Positions 1-7,277 are shown, counted from the stretch's first letter. The stretch: DNA of 10,994 nucleotides from Akkermansiaceae bacterium UBA5020 (GCA_002396885.1 DGXY01000028.1:1-10994), one strand, 5' to 3'. Made by a program: numbers and translations. The notes: generated by a model from the letters alone, not told the origin.

Positions 1-47
1 GAAAAAAAATGCCCTTGGCCCTCTTTCCGTAGCCCTCCCCCTTCAAG

Positions 48-69
48 AGCGGGGTTTGGAGGCCCCGCC
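48..69. repeat. GC-rich palindrome, candidate extragenic repeat
   Basis: The sequence shows a six-base-pair GC stem (49-54 with 63-68) closed by an eight-base loop, followed by CTTACG. It lies in non-coding DNA beyond the terminator of the outer-membrane gene. Short palindromes of the form GCGGGG...CCCCGC are common as interspersed extragenic elements in GC-rich bacterial genomes, so this may be one copy of such a family. Only one clear copy is in the window, so membership of a repeat family is an inference. The rest of 1-138 shows no gene I can support. Confidence 0.3.
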
Positions 70-138
70 TTACGAGCCACTGCCTTGGAGCCACCGCTGC
101 ACGGAAGCCGCCCCTTCATCCCGGCTGCCCTGCCAAAA

Positions 139-167
139 CGAAAAAAGGGACGGTCATCCCGTCCCTT
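139..167 (-). terminator. Intrinsic terminator of the outer-membrane protein gene
   Basis: A perfect nine-base-pair stem (145-153 with 159-167) encloses the five-base loop TCATC. On the minus strand the stem is followed by an uninterrupted run of T (the A run at 141-146), the hallmark of a Rho-independent terminator. It lies about 40 bases beyond the stop codon of the minus-strand gene ending at 205, so it almost certainly ends that transcript. On the plus strand the stem is followed by CCTTACTTTC, a weaker tail. Confidence 0.85.
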
Positions 168-204
168 CCTTACTTTCTAGAAAACGCTCAAGAACCGATG
201 CAGC

Positions 205-1074
205 TCAGAACGAGACGGAGAGGTTCACGCCTCCATGAAGCACATCCGACTGAGCCTTGCGGTTGGCCCAATCCGGCGCCCCGTCCATCAGCCAGGAATC
301 CGGCGCTCCCGAGTAGCCGACGAAGGGAGTGAGGGTCGTGCGGCAGTTCAGCTCAACCGGCACCGACGCCCTCAGGTAGTAGTGGTTCCACCCGCTCGAG
401 CGGCCTCCGCTCTCGGATGTGGGAGCGAGGCCCCAGTAGTTGTCCGCGTAAGCGACACCACCGGCGAGAACGACTCCCTGACCAATGAGCTCAAACTGGC
501 GCTCGAGACCAAGATCCCAGAACCAGGCACCCGATTCCTGATTGCCGAGGGTAGGGACGGTTCCGTTCCATCCGTTGGGCAGTGTCAGATTGTAAGCTAG
601 ATCGAATTTCAGAACCGCCACGGCGAGGTCGCGAGCGAGATGCAAGCCGAGCTCGCTATGACCCGTCGGCCAGAAGATCGAGTCAGTCCCCTCAGGGTAG
701 GAGTGGTAGGTGTAACTGACCGCAGCGTCGATCCCGGCAAACGAAGGAAGGTCGGCGCGAGCGGAAAGAGCGAGATCGTCGTTCGCCACATTGGCGAAGG
801 TGTTTTCGCTGACCACGTTGGCGTAACCGATGCCGAGATGAACAAGGGTCGAGAGCCCTTCGAAGGAATAATTCACCTGAGTGGACACCGTATCACCACC
901 GAAAAGATACCCTTTGTAGAGGTAGTCGGAGGAGTAGCCGAAACTAATGGATGCCCCAAGATCGAGGCACTCCTCAACAATCGGAGCCTTGTCGACAGAA
1001 GCTTTGCCCCAATCTCCGGAAGAACCCAAAAACGGAAAGGCGAGCAGCGTGAAGGCGAGGGCGCAGGATCTCAT
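205..1074 (-). CDS. Putative outer-membrane beta-barrel protein
   Basis: This encodes 289 residues and is probably exported to the outer membrane. Residues 1-20 look like a signal peptide, with a hydrophobic run LAFTLLAFPFL and small residues after it. From about residue 38 the protein alternates polar and hydrophobic residues with many Tyr, Trp, Gly and Asn. It has repeated amphipathic strands (for example 41-56, 63-70, 76-86, 117-125, 152-162, 232-243) and ends in VSF, the terminal aromatic typical of Bam-inserted barrels. The early segment SSDYLYKGYLFGG resembles the SDY-x-(F/Y)-(R/K)-G start of TorF/TIGR02001-like putative porins, but that family call is tentative. It is monocistronic, with its own terminator and a long upstream region. 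The start ATG at 1074 gives a proper signal peptide; no Shine-Dalgarno motif precedes it. What it transports, if anything, cannot be read from the sequence. Confidence 0.8.
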   Translation of the reverse strand: MRSCALAFTLLAFPFLGSSGDWGKASVDKAPIVEECLDLGASISFGYSSDYLYKGYLFGGDTVSTQVNYSFEGLSTLVHLGIGYANVVSENTFANVANDDLALSARADLPSFAGIDAAVSYTYHSYPEGTDSIFWPTGHSELGLHLARDLAVAVLKFDLAYNLTLPNGWNGTVPTLGNQESGAWFWDLGLERQFELIGQGVVLAGGVAYADNYWGLAPTSESGGRSSGWNHYYLRASVPVELNCRTTLTPFVGYSGAPDSWLMDGAPDWANRKAQSDVLHGGVNLSVSF

Positions 1075-1435
1075 GTCAAAAAACGTCGTTCGAGTGAATC
1101 TTCAGCCGGGAATCCCGGATGAAAGACTTTGCAGTTAAGCAGATAAGAATCTTTGACGTGTTCTACATGCGTGGCTCTAGGCGCGCAATCAAATTTTTCA
1201 CAGATTCCCAATTCGGACTCTTGAATGTTTAACTTTTCTTAAAAATGTGATAAGCGCACTTACTTCACGCAAAGGGCGGGCCACCATCTGCTGAAGGGTT
1301 GACCCACGGATTCCATCGGTCTTTTCGAGGCGGAGTCTCGGAGCACCGGCGCTTGCATGGAAAGGAGGCGCGGACGCGATCCTCATCGATCCACGCCGCC
1401 GCCGTCGAGCTGACGGAAATCAGATCCAGAAAGGA
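1075..1435. other. 361-base non-coding stretch with AT-rich core
   Basis: This lies between the start of the outer-membrane gene and the end of pyrE. The part from about 1140 to 1260 is strikingly AT-richer than its surroundings and contains TTTCTTAAAAA at about 1235-1245. It probably holds the promoter and upstream activating DNA of the outer-membrane gene, although I could not pick out a convincing -35/-10 pair. Within the likely 5' leader is a perfect 13-base palindrome (1106-1118, CCGGGA-A-TCCCGG). The part from 1265 to 1435 is GC-rich and shows only short imperfect inverted repeats. A 62-codon minus-strand open frame here (1198-1386) has no recognisable features and crosses the AT-rich core, so I do not call it a gene. 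Confidence 0.5.
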
Positions 1436-1437
1436 TC
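1402..1437 (-). terminator. Weak hairpins after pyrE, possible terminator
   Basis: Two short inverted repeats follow the pyrE stop codon: GATCC-AGAAA-GGATC (1423-1437, overlapping the stop) and CCGTC-GAGCT-GACGG (1402-1416). Neither is followed by a T run on the minus strand, so they are poor candidates for intrinsic termination. They are listed only because no better terminator for the pyrF-pyrE transcript is visible. Confidence 0.2.
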
Positions 1438-2038
1438 ACCCCACCTTTTTCGTCCCCGGACGCACCGCCGGGATCGCCGCGAGCGATTCGGGCACCGCAT
1501 CGGGCTCGTAAACGGGGAACTGGATCTCCATACAGGAGACGACCGGATAATCGCCCACGGTGGTCTTGCCCGAGCGGTTCACCACGACAAAGACTCCCGC
1601 CACGATCCCGCCCTGTGATTCGATGAAATCGGTCAGCTCGAGGAGCGTCCCGCCCGTGGTGATGACATCCTCGACGAGGAGGAGCCGCTCGCCCGGCTTG
1701 ATCTCGAAGCCGCGCTTCAGTTCAAGCAGGTTTGACTCCGGATTCCGCTCCGCGTAGATGGTGCGGGCGTGGACGGCGAGCCCGACCTGTTGGCCGACAG
1801 GCACGCCCCCCATCGCGGGACTCAGGACCACATCGATCCCGCCGAGCGCCTCGAGCTGCGGCACGACCTGCTCGATCATGCGCTGGAGTTCCCAGGGGTG
1901 CTGCACGAGCTTGCCCTTCTTCACGTAGTAGGCGGAGTGTTTCCCGCTCGCGAGGATGAAGTGACCTTCCTCGATCGCTCCGTAGCCCTTGAGCAGTTCG
2001 ATCGTTTCCTCAGGCGATTTCGGCAATTCGGTTTGCAT
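1436..2038 (-). CDS. pyrE: Orotate phosphoribosyltransferase
   Basis: This cytoplasmic enzyme transfers the phosphoribosyl group of PRPP to orotate, making orotidine 5'-monophosphate, the fifth step of UMP synthesis. The protein has 200 residues, normal for the family. The PRPP-binding loop is clear at 121-132 (LLVEDVITTGGT, with the acidic pair E123-D124). The N-terminal SGKHSAYYVKKG at 31-42 matches the family's SG-(R/K)-HS-x-YY segment. The start chosen is the ATG at 2038, because the family begins just before the PKSPEETIELL helix; an in-frame extension to 2191 would lie wholly inside pyrF and encodes low-quality sequence. The ATG lies 29 bases inside the 3' end of pyrF in another frame, with AAAGAAT just before it, so translational coupling is likely. 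The product would be the substrate of the PyrF enzyme encoded immediately upstream. Confidence 0.95.
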   Translation of the reverse strand: MQTELPKSPEETIELLKGYGAIEEGHFILASGKHSAYYVKKGKLVQHPWELQRMIEQVVPQLEALGGIDVVLSPAMGGVPVGQQVGLAVHARTIYAERNPESNLLELKRGFEIKPGERLLLVEDVITTGGTLLELTDFIESQGGIVAGVFVVVNRSGKTTVGDYPVVSCMEIQFPVYEPDAVPESLAAIPAVRPGTKKVG

Positions 2039-2792
2039 ATTCTTTGGCTTTTTCGGCGAAGGCGAGATGGGCGTCGGCGTAAAGAATGCCGCGCGAGACA
2101 TTGATGACGGAGGGCGCCTTTCGTTTCGCGCCCCGCAGGGTTTCGAGATCGCCTCCCTGCGCGCCGAGACCGGGAATGAGCAGGGGCACATCAGGCATCC
2201 GGGCGAGGACGTCGTCGGAGACGTTCGTCAGGCCGAGGACGAGTCCAATACTCCCCTCCCCCGCCGGCGTCTCCGGAGCACGAGCGGCGAGATCACCGAC
2301 CAGTTCGAAAACCCGGCGTCCGTCCGCGAGGACGTGCAACTCGAGATCGACCGCCCCGGGGTTAGAGGTGACTCCGAGCAGATAGACGCCTTTCCCCGGA
2401 TGCTGGAGGAAAGGCTCGACCGAGTCATACCCCATGTAGGGACTCAGCGTCACCGCATCGACATCCCAAAGATCGAAATAGGCCTTCGCGTAGTGTTCCT
2501 GGGTCGTGCCGATGTCGCCGCGCTTCGCGTCGAGAATCACCGGCACACGGGTCGCCTTCATCTTCGCGATGAGCGATTCGACGAGTTCATAGCCCGGGAC
2601 CCCGAGCGCTTCAAAGTAAGCGATGTTCGGCTTGAAGGCGGCCGCATACTCCGCCGTCTCGCCGATGACCCGCTCGCAGAAGTCGGCGAGGTCCGCGATC
2701 GAATCGTGGAGATCAAGACGCGGATCGATCCCGACGCAGAGCGCGCTGCCGGTCTCTTGGATTCGTTTTTGGAGGATTTCGGCGTAGGTCAT
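2010..2792 (-). CDS. pyrF: Orotidine 5'-phosphate decarboxylase (subfamily 2)
   Basis: This removes CO2 from OMP to give UMP, the last step of de novo pyrimidine synthesis, in the cytoplasm. The protein has 260 residues, fitting the longer subfamily 2 rather than the roughly 230-residue E. coli type. The catalytic Asp-Lys-Asp signature is intact at 87-94 (LDAKRGDIG, with D88, K90 and D93). Other family segments are GIDPRLD (21-27), AFKPNIAYFE (52-61), SPYMGYDSVEPFL (117-129) and NVSRGI (231-236), whose arginine contacts phosphate in characterised relatives. It is the first gene of a two-gene unit: its last 29 bases contain the start of pyrE. The start ATG at 2792 fits the family N terminus; no Shine-Dalgarno motif precedes it. 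The gene upstream is divergent, so the promoter must lie in the 174 bases between 2793 and 2966. Confidence 0.95.
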   Translation of the reverse strand: MTYAEILQKRIQETGSALCVGIDPRLDLHDSIADLADFCERVIGETAEYAAAFKPNIAYFEALGVPGYELVESLIAKMKATRVPVILDAKRGDIGTTQEHYAKAYFDLWDVDAVTLSPYMGYDSVEPFLQHPGKGVYLLGVTSNPGAVDLELHVLADGRRVFELVGDLAARAPETPAGEGSIGLVLGLTNVSDDVLARMPDVPLLIPGLGAQGGDLETLRGAKRKAPSVINVSRGILYADAHLAFAEKAKEYANRIAEIA

Positions 2793-2966
2793 TCAGGCAA
2801 CCACGAACGTAAGAGGGTCAACTCGGCGACATGACCGGGTGGACCCCGGAAACGCGCAGAGAAACGCCCTGATTGCGGGAAGGTTCAAGCACGAATTACT
2901 CTCCTTGGAAAGTTGGTCGCGTCGGGTTACGATGAGCATTTCGTCTCGCCGCGATCTCCGGTCGAC
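2793..2966. promoter_or_regulatory. Divergent promoter region, pyrF / membrane synthase-like gene
   Basis: These 174 bases separate two genes that point away from each other, so both promoters should lie here. I could not identify a convincing -35/-10 pair on either strand. A small inverted repeat is present (CCGGG 2835-2839, CCCGG 2845-2849). If the plus-strand gene instead starts at the in-frame TTG at 2913, the region is shorter (2793-2912). Confidence 0.4.
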
Positions 2967-5252
2967 ATGTCGCAAACTCCCTCCAGCCGCCTGATTCCCG
3001 GCATCCTCTTCCTCGGCGGAGCGGCGGCTCTCGCGTGGCAGGTGATCTGGTCGCACCAGCTGGGCATTACTCTCGGTGCCTCGGCCCGAGGGGTCGCGCT
3101 CACCGTGGCGACGGCGATGGCAGGCATGACACTAGGCTCGCTCGCTTGCGGCCGCCTCCTTCGTGAGCGAAAGCCACTCGATCCGGTGCTGCTCTACGGA
3201 CTGCTCGAACTCGCGATCGGCCTTCTTGCTCTGCTCCCAGCAGCCTTGGGCGGTGGAATCATGGCCGCCGATGCCCGGGTCCATCGTGAATCACCGGCGC
3301 TCGCGACGCCTTTCACGATCCTCGCACTCATCCTCACGATCGGCCCAGCCACACTCGCGATGGGGGCGACCTTGCCGATCATGGGATTGCTCGCCCGGTC
3401 GGGCGGCACGCCGCTCTCGCGCCTCTATTCATTCAACACCGCCGGCGCGGCAATCGGAACGCTCGTCGCCGCTTTCGTCCTGATGCCCCGCTACGGCCTC
3501 GCCGGCACCTCTCTCGTGCTCGTCTTCACGCACCTCTTTCTCGCACTTTCCTGCTTCTTCGTTTTTCTGAAAACGCGCAGCACCCCTGACGCCTCAATCA
3601 AGGAACCCAAAAAGAACGAAACCATCTTAGAAAAACAGCCTCCCGGTGCCGGCTGGATCGCCTTTCTCTCCGGAGCAGCAGCCTTCTTGCTCGAGGTCGC
3701 GTGGTTCCGCTCGCTGAAATCGGCTTGGTTCAGCACCGCCGACAGCCTCGCGGTGATGCTCTTCTGCTTTCTCATCGCCCTTGCCGCCGGAGCGGCGCTC
3801 GCCCCGTGGTGGCGGACCCGTCATTGGTCTCTCGCCCTCGCTTTCATCGCCGCCGCATTCCTTGTCCTGATGGTGACCCCCTTGATCGATCGTTTTGACT
3901 CGGTCGATCTGTTCCAGAAATCCGGGGCCCTGCGTCAGCTCTCGCGGCTTTTCATCGGATTGCTCGTGATCGGCCCACCCGTCGTCTTCCTCGGGATCGC
4001 CCTCCCCACCCTCCTCGATGCAGCGCGCGGCCCCCGCGACTGGGCCCGGCTCTATGCGATCAATACGGTGGGTGCGGTCGTCGGCGCGAACCTCGCGGCC
4101 TGGATCCTCCTCCCCGCGATCGGCCCCTCTGCCACCACCGCCGTGGCCGCCGCTTTTCTCGCGATCGCGGCGATGAGGCAAATCCCCTCGTGGCGAAATC
4201 GTGCAACCCTCGCCTGCCTTTTGGCAGCCTTCTTGGGAATGATCCATCTCGTCGCCCGTCGCGACCCGCACGAGGTCGTGGGCGCGAGCCGAGCCATCAG
4301 GGGGCCGGTCGAAACGCTCGCGCTGCGACACGGGCCCGATGCCACGATCTCGGTAGTCGGATTCGAAGGAGGAAAGGCGCTCCTCATCAACGGATTTTTC
4401 ACCACCGCCGAAGCCGCTGATCCACGCTCGCATTATCTCGATGCGATCGGACGGGTCCCCATGCTGTTGCATCCCGACCCGCGTCGCGCTCTCGTGATCT
4501 GTTTCGGCACCGGACAGACCGCCCATGCAGTGAGGGAGGAAGGACCGCTCAGCCTCGACCTCGCCGATCTCAACGAGGCGGTCTTCGACATGGCCGGATT
4601 CTTCGAAGCCAATCACCACGTCCTCGCCGATCCGCGGGTTTCCCGTCATGTCATGGACGGCCGTGCTTGGCTGCGCCGCACCTCGACCCGCTACGACGTC
4701 GTCACCCTCGAGCCGATGCCACCGTTTTTCAGCGGATCCAATTCGCTCTACTCGCGCGAATTCTACGAACTCGTCCGCGACCGACTCGAGCCCGGAGGAA
4801 TCCTCGCACAATGGTTCCCGCTCCACCTCGTCTCCCCGGATCAGGCGAAATCGGTCGCGGCGACCTTCCGAGACGTTTTTCCCGACGCGATCCTCTGGTT
4901 TGATCCCGACAGCGTCAGTTTGAGCGGCCAGTTTGACCAGGGCATCCTCATTGGACGCCGCGAGGCCGGAGACGGAACGATCGCCTCGCCTCTCGGCCGG
5001 CAGTGGCCGGGATTGAGACGTATCCTGCCCTCGGGCACACGCCCACTCGCGGCGGAAACGGTCCGTCGCCAACTCACCCTCGATCCGGAGGGACTGGCCC
5101 GCTTCACATCGGGAGCCCGCGTCGTCACGGACGACAACCAACTGCTCGAATACGGCGTCTCCCCGTTCCGGAGCAAACGCCGTATCGCCGAAATGATCCA
5201 AGAGACCCACGCCCTCATCGAGGCCGCGAAATCTCCTCAATCACCCCGCTGA
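2967..5252 (+). CDS. Fused polytopic membrane / spermidine-synthase-like protein
   Basis: This encodes 761 residues. Residues 1-430 form a membrane domain of roughly 12 hydrophobic segments. It is an internal tandem duplication: RLYSFNTAGAAIGT (152-165) recurs as RLYAINTVGAVVGA (361-374), and GILFLGGAAALAWQVIW (12-28) recurs near 230-246. Residues 440-735 form a class I SAM-dependent methyltransferase fold of the spermidine-synthase type, with motif I at 511-517 (ICFGTGQ), D564-G-R in the MDGRAWL segment, and YDVVTLEPMPP at 576-586, then SLYSREFYE and a LEPGG segment. In true aminopropyltransferases the last motif reads YDVI-x-x-D-x-x-DP. Here the catalytic Asp is Glu582 and the second Asp is Pro585, so polyamine synthesis is doubtful. 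Fused proteins like this are widespread and mostly uncharacterised. The ATG at 2967 sits just before the first hydrophobic segment; an in-frame TTG at 2913, preceded by GGAAAG, is the alternative. The true substrate is unknown. Confidence 0.85.
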   Translation: MSQTPSSRLIPGILFLGGAAALAWQVIWSHQLGITLGASARGVALTVATAMAGMTLGSLACGRLLRERKPLDPVLLYGLLELAIGLLALLPAALGGGIMAADARVHRESPALATPFTILALILTIGPATLAMGATLPIMGLLARSGGTPLSRLYSFNTAGAAIGTLVAAFVLMPRYGLAGTSLVLVFTHLFLALSCFFVFLKTRSTPDASIKEPKKNETILEKQPPGAGWIAFLSGAAAFLLEVAWFRSLKSAWFSTADSLAVMLFCFLIALAAGAALAPWWRTRHWSLALAFIAAAFLVLMVTPLIDRFDSVDLFQKSGALRQLSRLFIGLLVIGPPVVFLGIALPTLLDAARGPRDWARLYAINTVGAVVGANLAAWILLPAIGPSATTAVAAAFLAIAAMRQIPSWRNRATLACLLAAFLGMIHLVARRDPHEVVGASRAIRGPVETLALRHGPDATISVVGFEGGKALLINGFFTTAEAADPRSHYLDAIGRVPMLLHPDPRRALVICFGTGQTAHAVREEGPLSLDLADLNEAVFDMAGFFEANHHVLADPRVSRHVMDGRAWLRRTSTRYDVVTLEPMPPFFSGSNSLYSREFYELVRDRLEPGGILAQWFPLHLVSPDQAKSVAATFRDVFPDAILWFDPDSVSLSGQFDQGILIGRREAGDGTIASPLGRQWPGLRRILPSGTRPLAAETVRRQLTLDPEGLARFTSGARVVTDDNQLLEYGVSPFRSKRRIAEMIQETHALIEAAKSPQSPR

Positions 5253-5265
5253 TCGTCAGGCGATC
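5251..5265. other. Convergent gene junction with small inverted repeat
   Basis: The stop codons of the membrane synthase-like gene (5250-5252) and of leuB on the opposite strand (5256-5258) are three bases apart. The inverted repeat GATCG-TCAGG-CGATC covers the junction. It has only five base pairs and no T run on either side, so it is at best a weak terminator. Both transcripts must therefore run into each other's coding sequence. Confidence 0.35.
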
Positions 5266-6362
5266 CTCGCCACGATGGCGTCGCCCATCTCGACGGTGCC
5301 GACTTTCTTCTGTCCTTCGCAGCCGGTATAGATGTCGCCGGTGCGGTAGCCCTCGTCGATGACCGCTTTTACCGCAGCATCGATCGCCGCGGCGGCTTCG
5401 TGCTCGCCGAAAGAGAAACGCAACATCATCGCGGTGGAAAGGATCTGGGCGATCGGATTCGCGATGCCCTTGCCGGCGATATCGGGGGCGGTGCCGCCAC
5501 TCGGCTCGTAAAGACCGAAGTAAAGACCATCGCCCTTGCTTTCGCCGAGGCTGGCGCTCGAGAGCATCCCGAGCGATCCGGCAATCATCGCCATTTCATC
5601 GCTGAGGATGTCGCCAAAGAGATTCTCGGCAAGGACGACGTCGAACTCGCGGGGACGCGCGATCAACTGCATCGCGGCATTGTCGACGTAAAGGTGGCTC
5701 AGTTTCACCGAGGGGAATTCCTTCGCCACTTCCTCGACGGTGCGACGCCAGAGCAGACCGTTCTGAAGCACGTTCGCCTTGTCGATCGAGCAGAGGCGCC
5801 CGCCGCGTTTCTCCGCCGCGGCAAAAGCGACGCGGGCGATGCGGACGATCTCGCTTTTCTTGTAAACCATCGTGTCGACCGCGACTTCCTCGCCATCACG
5901 CATCTCGATGACCTTTGGCTGGCCGAAATAGAGACCACCGGTGAGCTCGCGCACACAGAGCACGTCGAAGCCCCCCGCGATGCGGTCCTCCTTCACCGGC
6001 GAGGCATGGGTCAGCGCCGGGAAACAAACCGCCGGACGCAGGTTCGCAAAAAGACCGAAATGCTTGCGCAAAGGCAGCAGCGCACCGCGCTCGGGCTGGA
6101 GATCCGGCGGGAGCGTCTCCCATTTCGGACCACCGACCGAACCGAAGAGGATCGCATCGGCCGCCTCGCAGGCTTTCACCGTGTCTTCGGGCAGCGGATG
6201 TCCGCAATCATCGAGGGCCGCGCCGCCGACGAGCTTTTCCTCGAGCGTGAACTGGATCCCGAAACGCTCGGAAATTTTCCCGAGCACCTTGCGGGCTTCG
6301 GACATCACTTCGGGGCCGATGCCGTCTCCTGGCAGCACCGCGATTTGGTAGGCTTTACTCAT
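5256..6362 (-). CDS. leuB: 3-isopropylmalate dehydrogenase
   Basis: This NAD-dependent enzyme oxidises and decarboxylates (2R,3S)-3-isopropylmalate to 2-oxoisocaproate, the third step of leucine synthesis, in the cytoplasm. The protein has 368 residues, as usual for LeuB. Visible signatures are LPGDGIGPEV (10-19), GSVGGPKWE (74-82), the substrate arginines in LLPLRKHFGLFANLRP (R99 and R109) and RELTGGLYFG (R138 and Y145), SIDKANVL with catalytic K195, VDNAAM with D227, the metal-binding GDILSDEM (D251 and D255), and the NAD-binding YEPSGGTAPDIAGK (285-298). That last motif is of the E. coli-like EPxGG type rather than EPxHG. The start is the ATG at 6362, which begins just before the first beta strand; an upstream in-frame start at 6398 would only add an unrelated basic stretch. 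It follows the SHD1-like gene by 90 bases on the same strand. No other leu gene is in the window. Confidence 0.96.
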   Translation of the reverse strand: MSKAYQIAVLPGDGIGPEVMSEARKVLGKISERFGIQFTLEEKLVGGAALDDCGHPLPEDTVKACEAADAILFGSVGGPKWETLPPDLQPERGALLPLRKHFGLFANLRPAVCFPALTHASPVKEDRIAGGFDVLCVRELTGGLYFGQPKVIEMRDGEEVAVDTMVYKKSEIVRIARVAFAAAEKRGGRLCSIDKANVLQNGLLWRRTVEEVAKEFPSVKLSHLYVDNAAMQLIARPREFDVVLAENLFGDILSDEMAMIAGSLGMLSSASLGESKGDGLYFGLYEPSGGTAPDIAGKGIANPIAQILSTAMMLRFSFGEHEAAAAIDAAVKAVIDEGYRTGDIYTGCEGQKKVGTVEMGDAIVARIA

Positions 6363-6452
6363 GGGCCGAGACCAAAGACCGGATCGCCCCGCCCGCAAGC
6401 CGAAATGTGACCACCCCCGGGCTTCGCTTGGTCAATCAGGGGCTCCACTTGA

Positions 6453-7277
6453 TCAATTGGCGACCCGCGGATCCTCGAGGGCCTTGATTTCGTCCCAGCT
6501 CATCGCCGAAATAGCGGCGCCGCCGGAATCCGACTCATGCAGCACCGCTCCATTGGCACCGAGCACCCTCATTTTGAGGCCGAGGAGTTCGTCCTGGCCG
6601 TAAAGTTCATTGCCACCGACGAAGACCTCATCAATGCGGACCGCATCCGTCTCAATGCTGCCTTCGCCATTGAACCGGAGCGACTCGAGCGTGGCTTCCC
6701 CAAAAATTCTCGCAGGAGGCCTCGGCAAGTCTCTTTCCCGGGAGCTGAACGTCCACTCCTGCCTGTCTCCATCTAAATAGATTCTCACCGAGTCTTTCCA
6801 CACCATCGCGTATTCGAGTTTGGCACCCTCCAGCGTCTCGCGGGAGAGGTTCCGGACGTTGATGCGAAAAAGGTTATCCTTTTCCTCCATCGTATAAAGA
6901 TCGGACCGGTGTTTCTCCGACTTGCCCGGTATCCGGGTGATTGCCACTTCAAGGCGGAATACGCCCGCGGCCATCACTCCGGAAGGAGAACTCGCCGACG
7001 CGCCGGATGCATTCGCCTTCATCCAGTCTTTCACATACTGCTGGTCATCGAGACTGAAAATCACGATCTCGGTGTCGAACTCCATCCCATCCTGACGCAG
7101 AATACGCATCTGGCGACGATCCGCAGAAACGGCCAGCACCTTGGCGACGAGCTTTTGCCCCGACTTGCCGGTGAATTCGTGGGAATCGCCCCTCACCTGT
7201 GCTTTCAGCGGCATGACAAGAGCGACCGTAGCAAGTGCGGCCAAGGTCCAGAAGCGGGCGGCGATGGTTCCGATCAT
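6453..7277 (-). CDS. Secreted protein with SHD1-like N-terminal domain
   Basis: This encodes 274 residues and no known function. Residues 1-26 form a signal peptide (ARFWTLAALATVALVMP, then KAQ). Residues 34-88 resemble the SHD1 (SLA1 homology 1-like) domain often seen in secreted PVC-group proteins: EFTGKSGQKLVAKVL, then a strand with LRQDGMEFDTEI and a short helix DDQQYVKDWMKA. A Ser/Ala-rich linker (89-102) leads to a beta-rich region of about 150 residues (107-250) with no family I can name, and the protein ends with a short acidic helix. The start chosen is the ATG at 7277; an in-frame TTG at 7286, with AAGG seven bases before it, would add three residues. It precedes leuB with a 90-base gap, so they may be co-transcribed, but a role in leucine synthesis is not implied. 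It probably acts in the periplasm or outside the cell. Confidence 0.75.
   Translation of the reverse strand: MIGTIAARFWTLAALATVALVMPLKAQVRGDSHEFTGKSGQKLVAKVLAVSADRRQMRILRQDGMEFDTEIVIFSLDDQQYVKDWMKANASGASASSPSGVMAAGVFRLEVAITRIPGKSEKHRSDLYTMEEKDNLFRINVRNLSRETLEGAKLEYAMVWKDSVRIYLDGDRQEWTFSSRERDLPRPPARIFGEATLESLRFNGEGSIETDAVRIDEVFVGGNELYGQDELLGLKMRVLGANGAVLHESDSGGAAISAMSWDEIKALEDPRVAN

Noticed and set aside
56..238. Small open frame of 60 codons on the plus strand at the left end
   Set aside because: It runs through the intrinsic terminator hairpin and into the end of the outer-membrane gene, with shadow-like composition.
1198..1386. Small open frame of 62 codons on the minus strand between the outer-membrane gene and pyrE
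   Set aside because: It has no domain, signal or start context, and its 3' half crosses the AT-rich promoter-like core.
2039..2191. Upstream extension of pyrE by 51 codons
   Set aside because: It lies inside pyrF and encodes a Pro/Ser/Arg-rich stretch unlike any PyrE N terminus.
1989..2834. Open frame of 281 codons on the plus strand
   Set aside because: It is the antisense shadow of pyrF and of the start of pyrE.
3627..5240. Long open frame of 537 codons on the minus strand
   Set aside because: It lies wholly opposite the membrane synthase-like gene and encodes an Arg/Glu/Gly/Asp-rich sequence without domain or signal, as expected for an antisense shadow in GC-rich DNA.
5400..6410. Open frame of 336 codons on the plus strand
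   Set aside because: It is the antisense shadow of leuB and extends across the leuB start with no recognisable domain.
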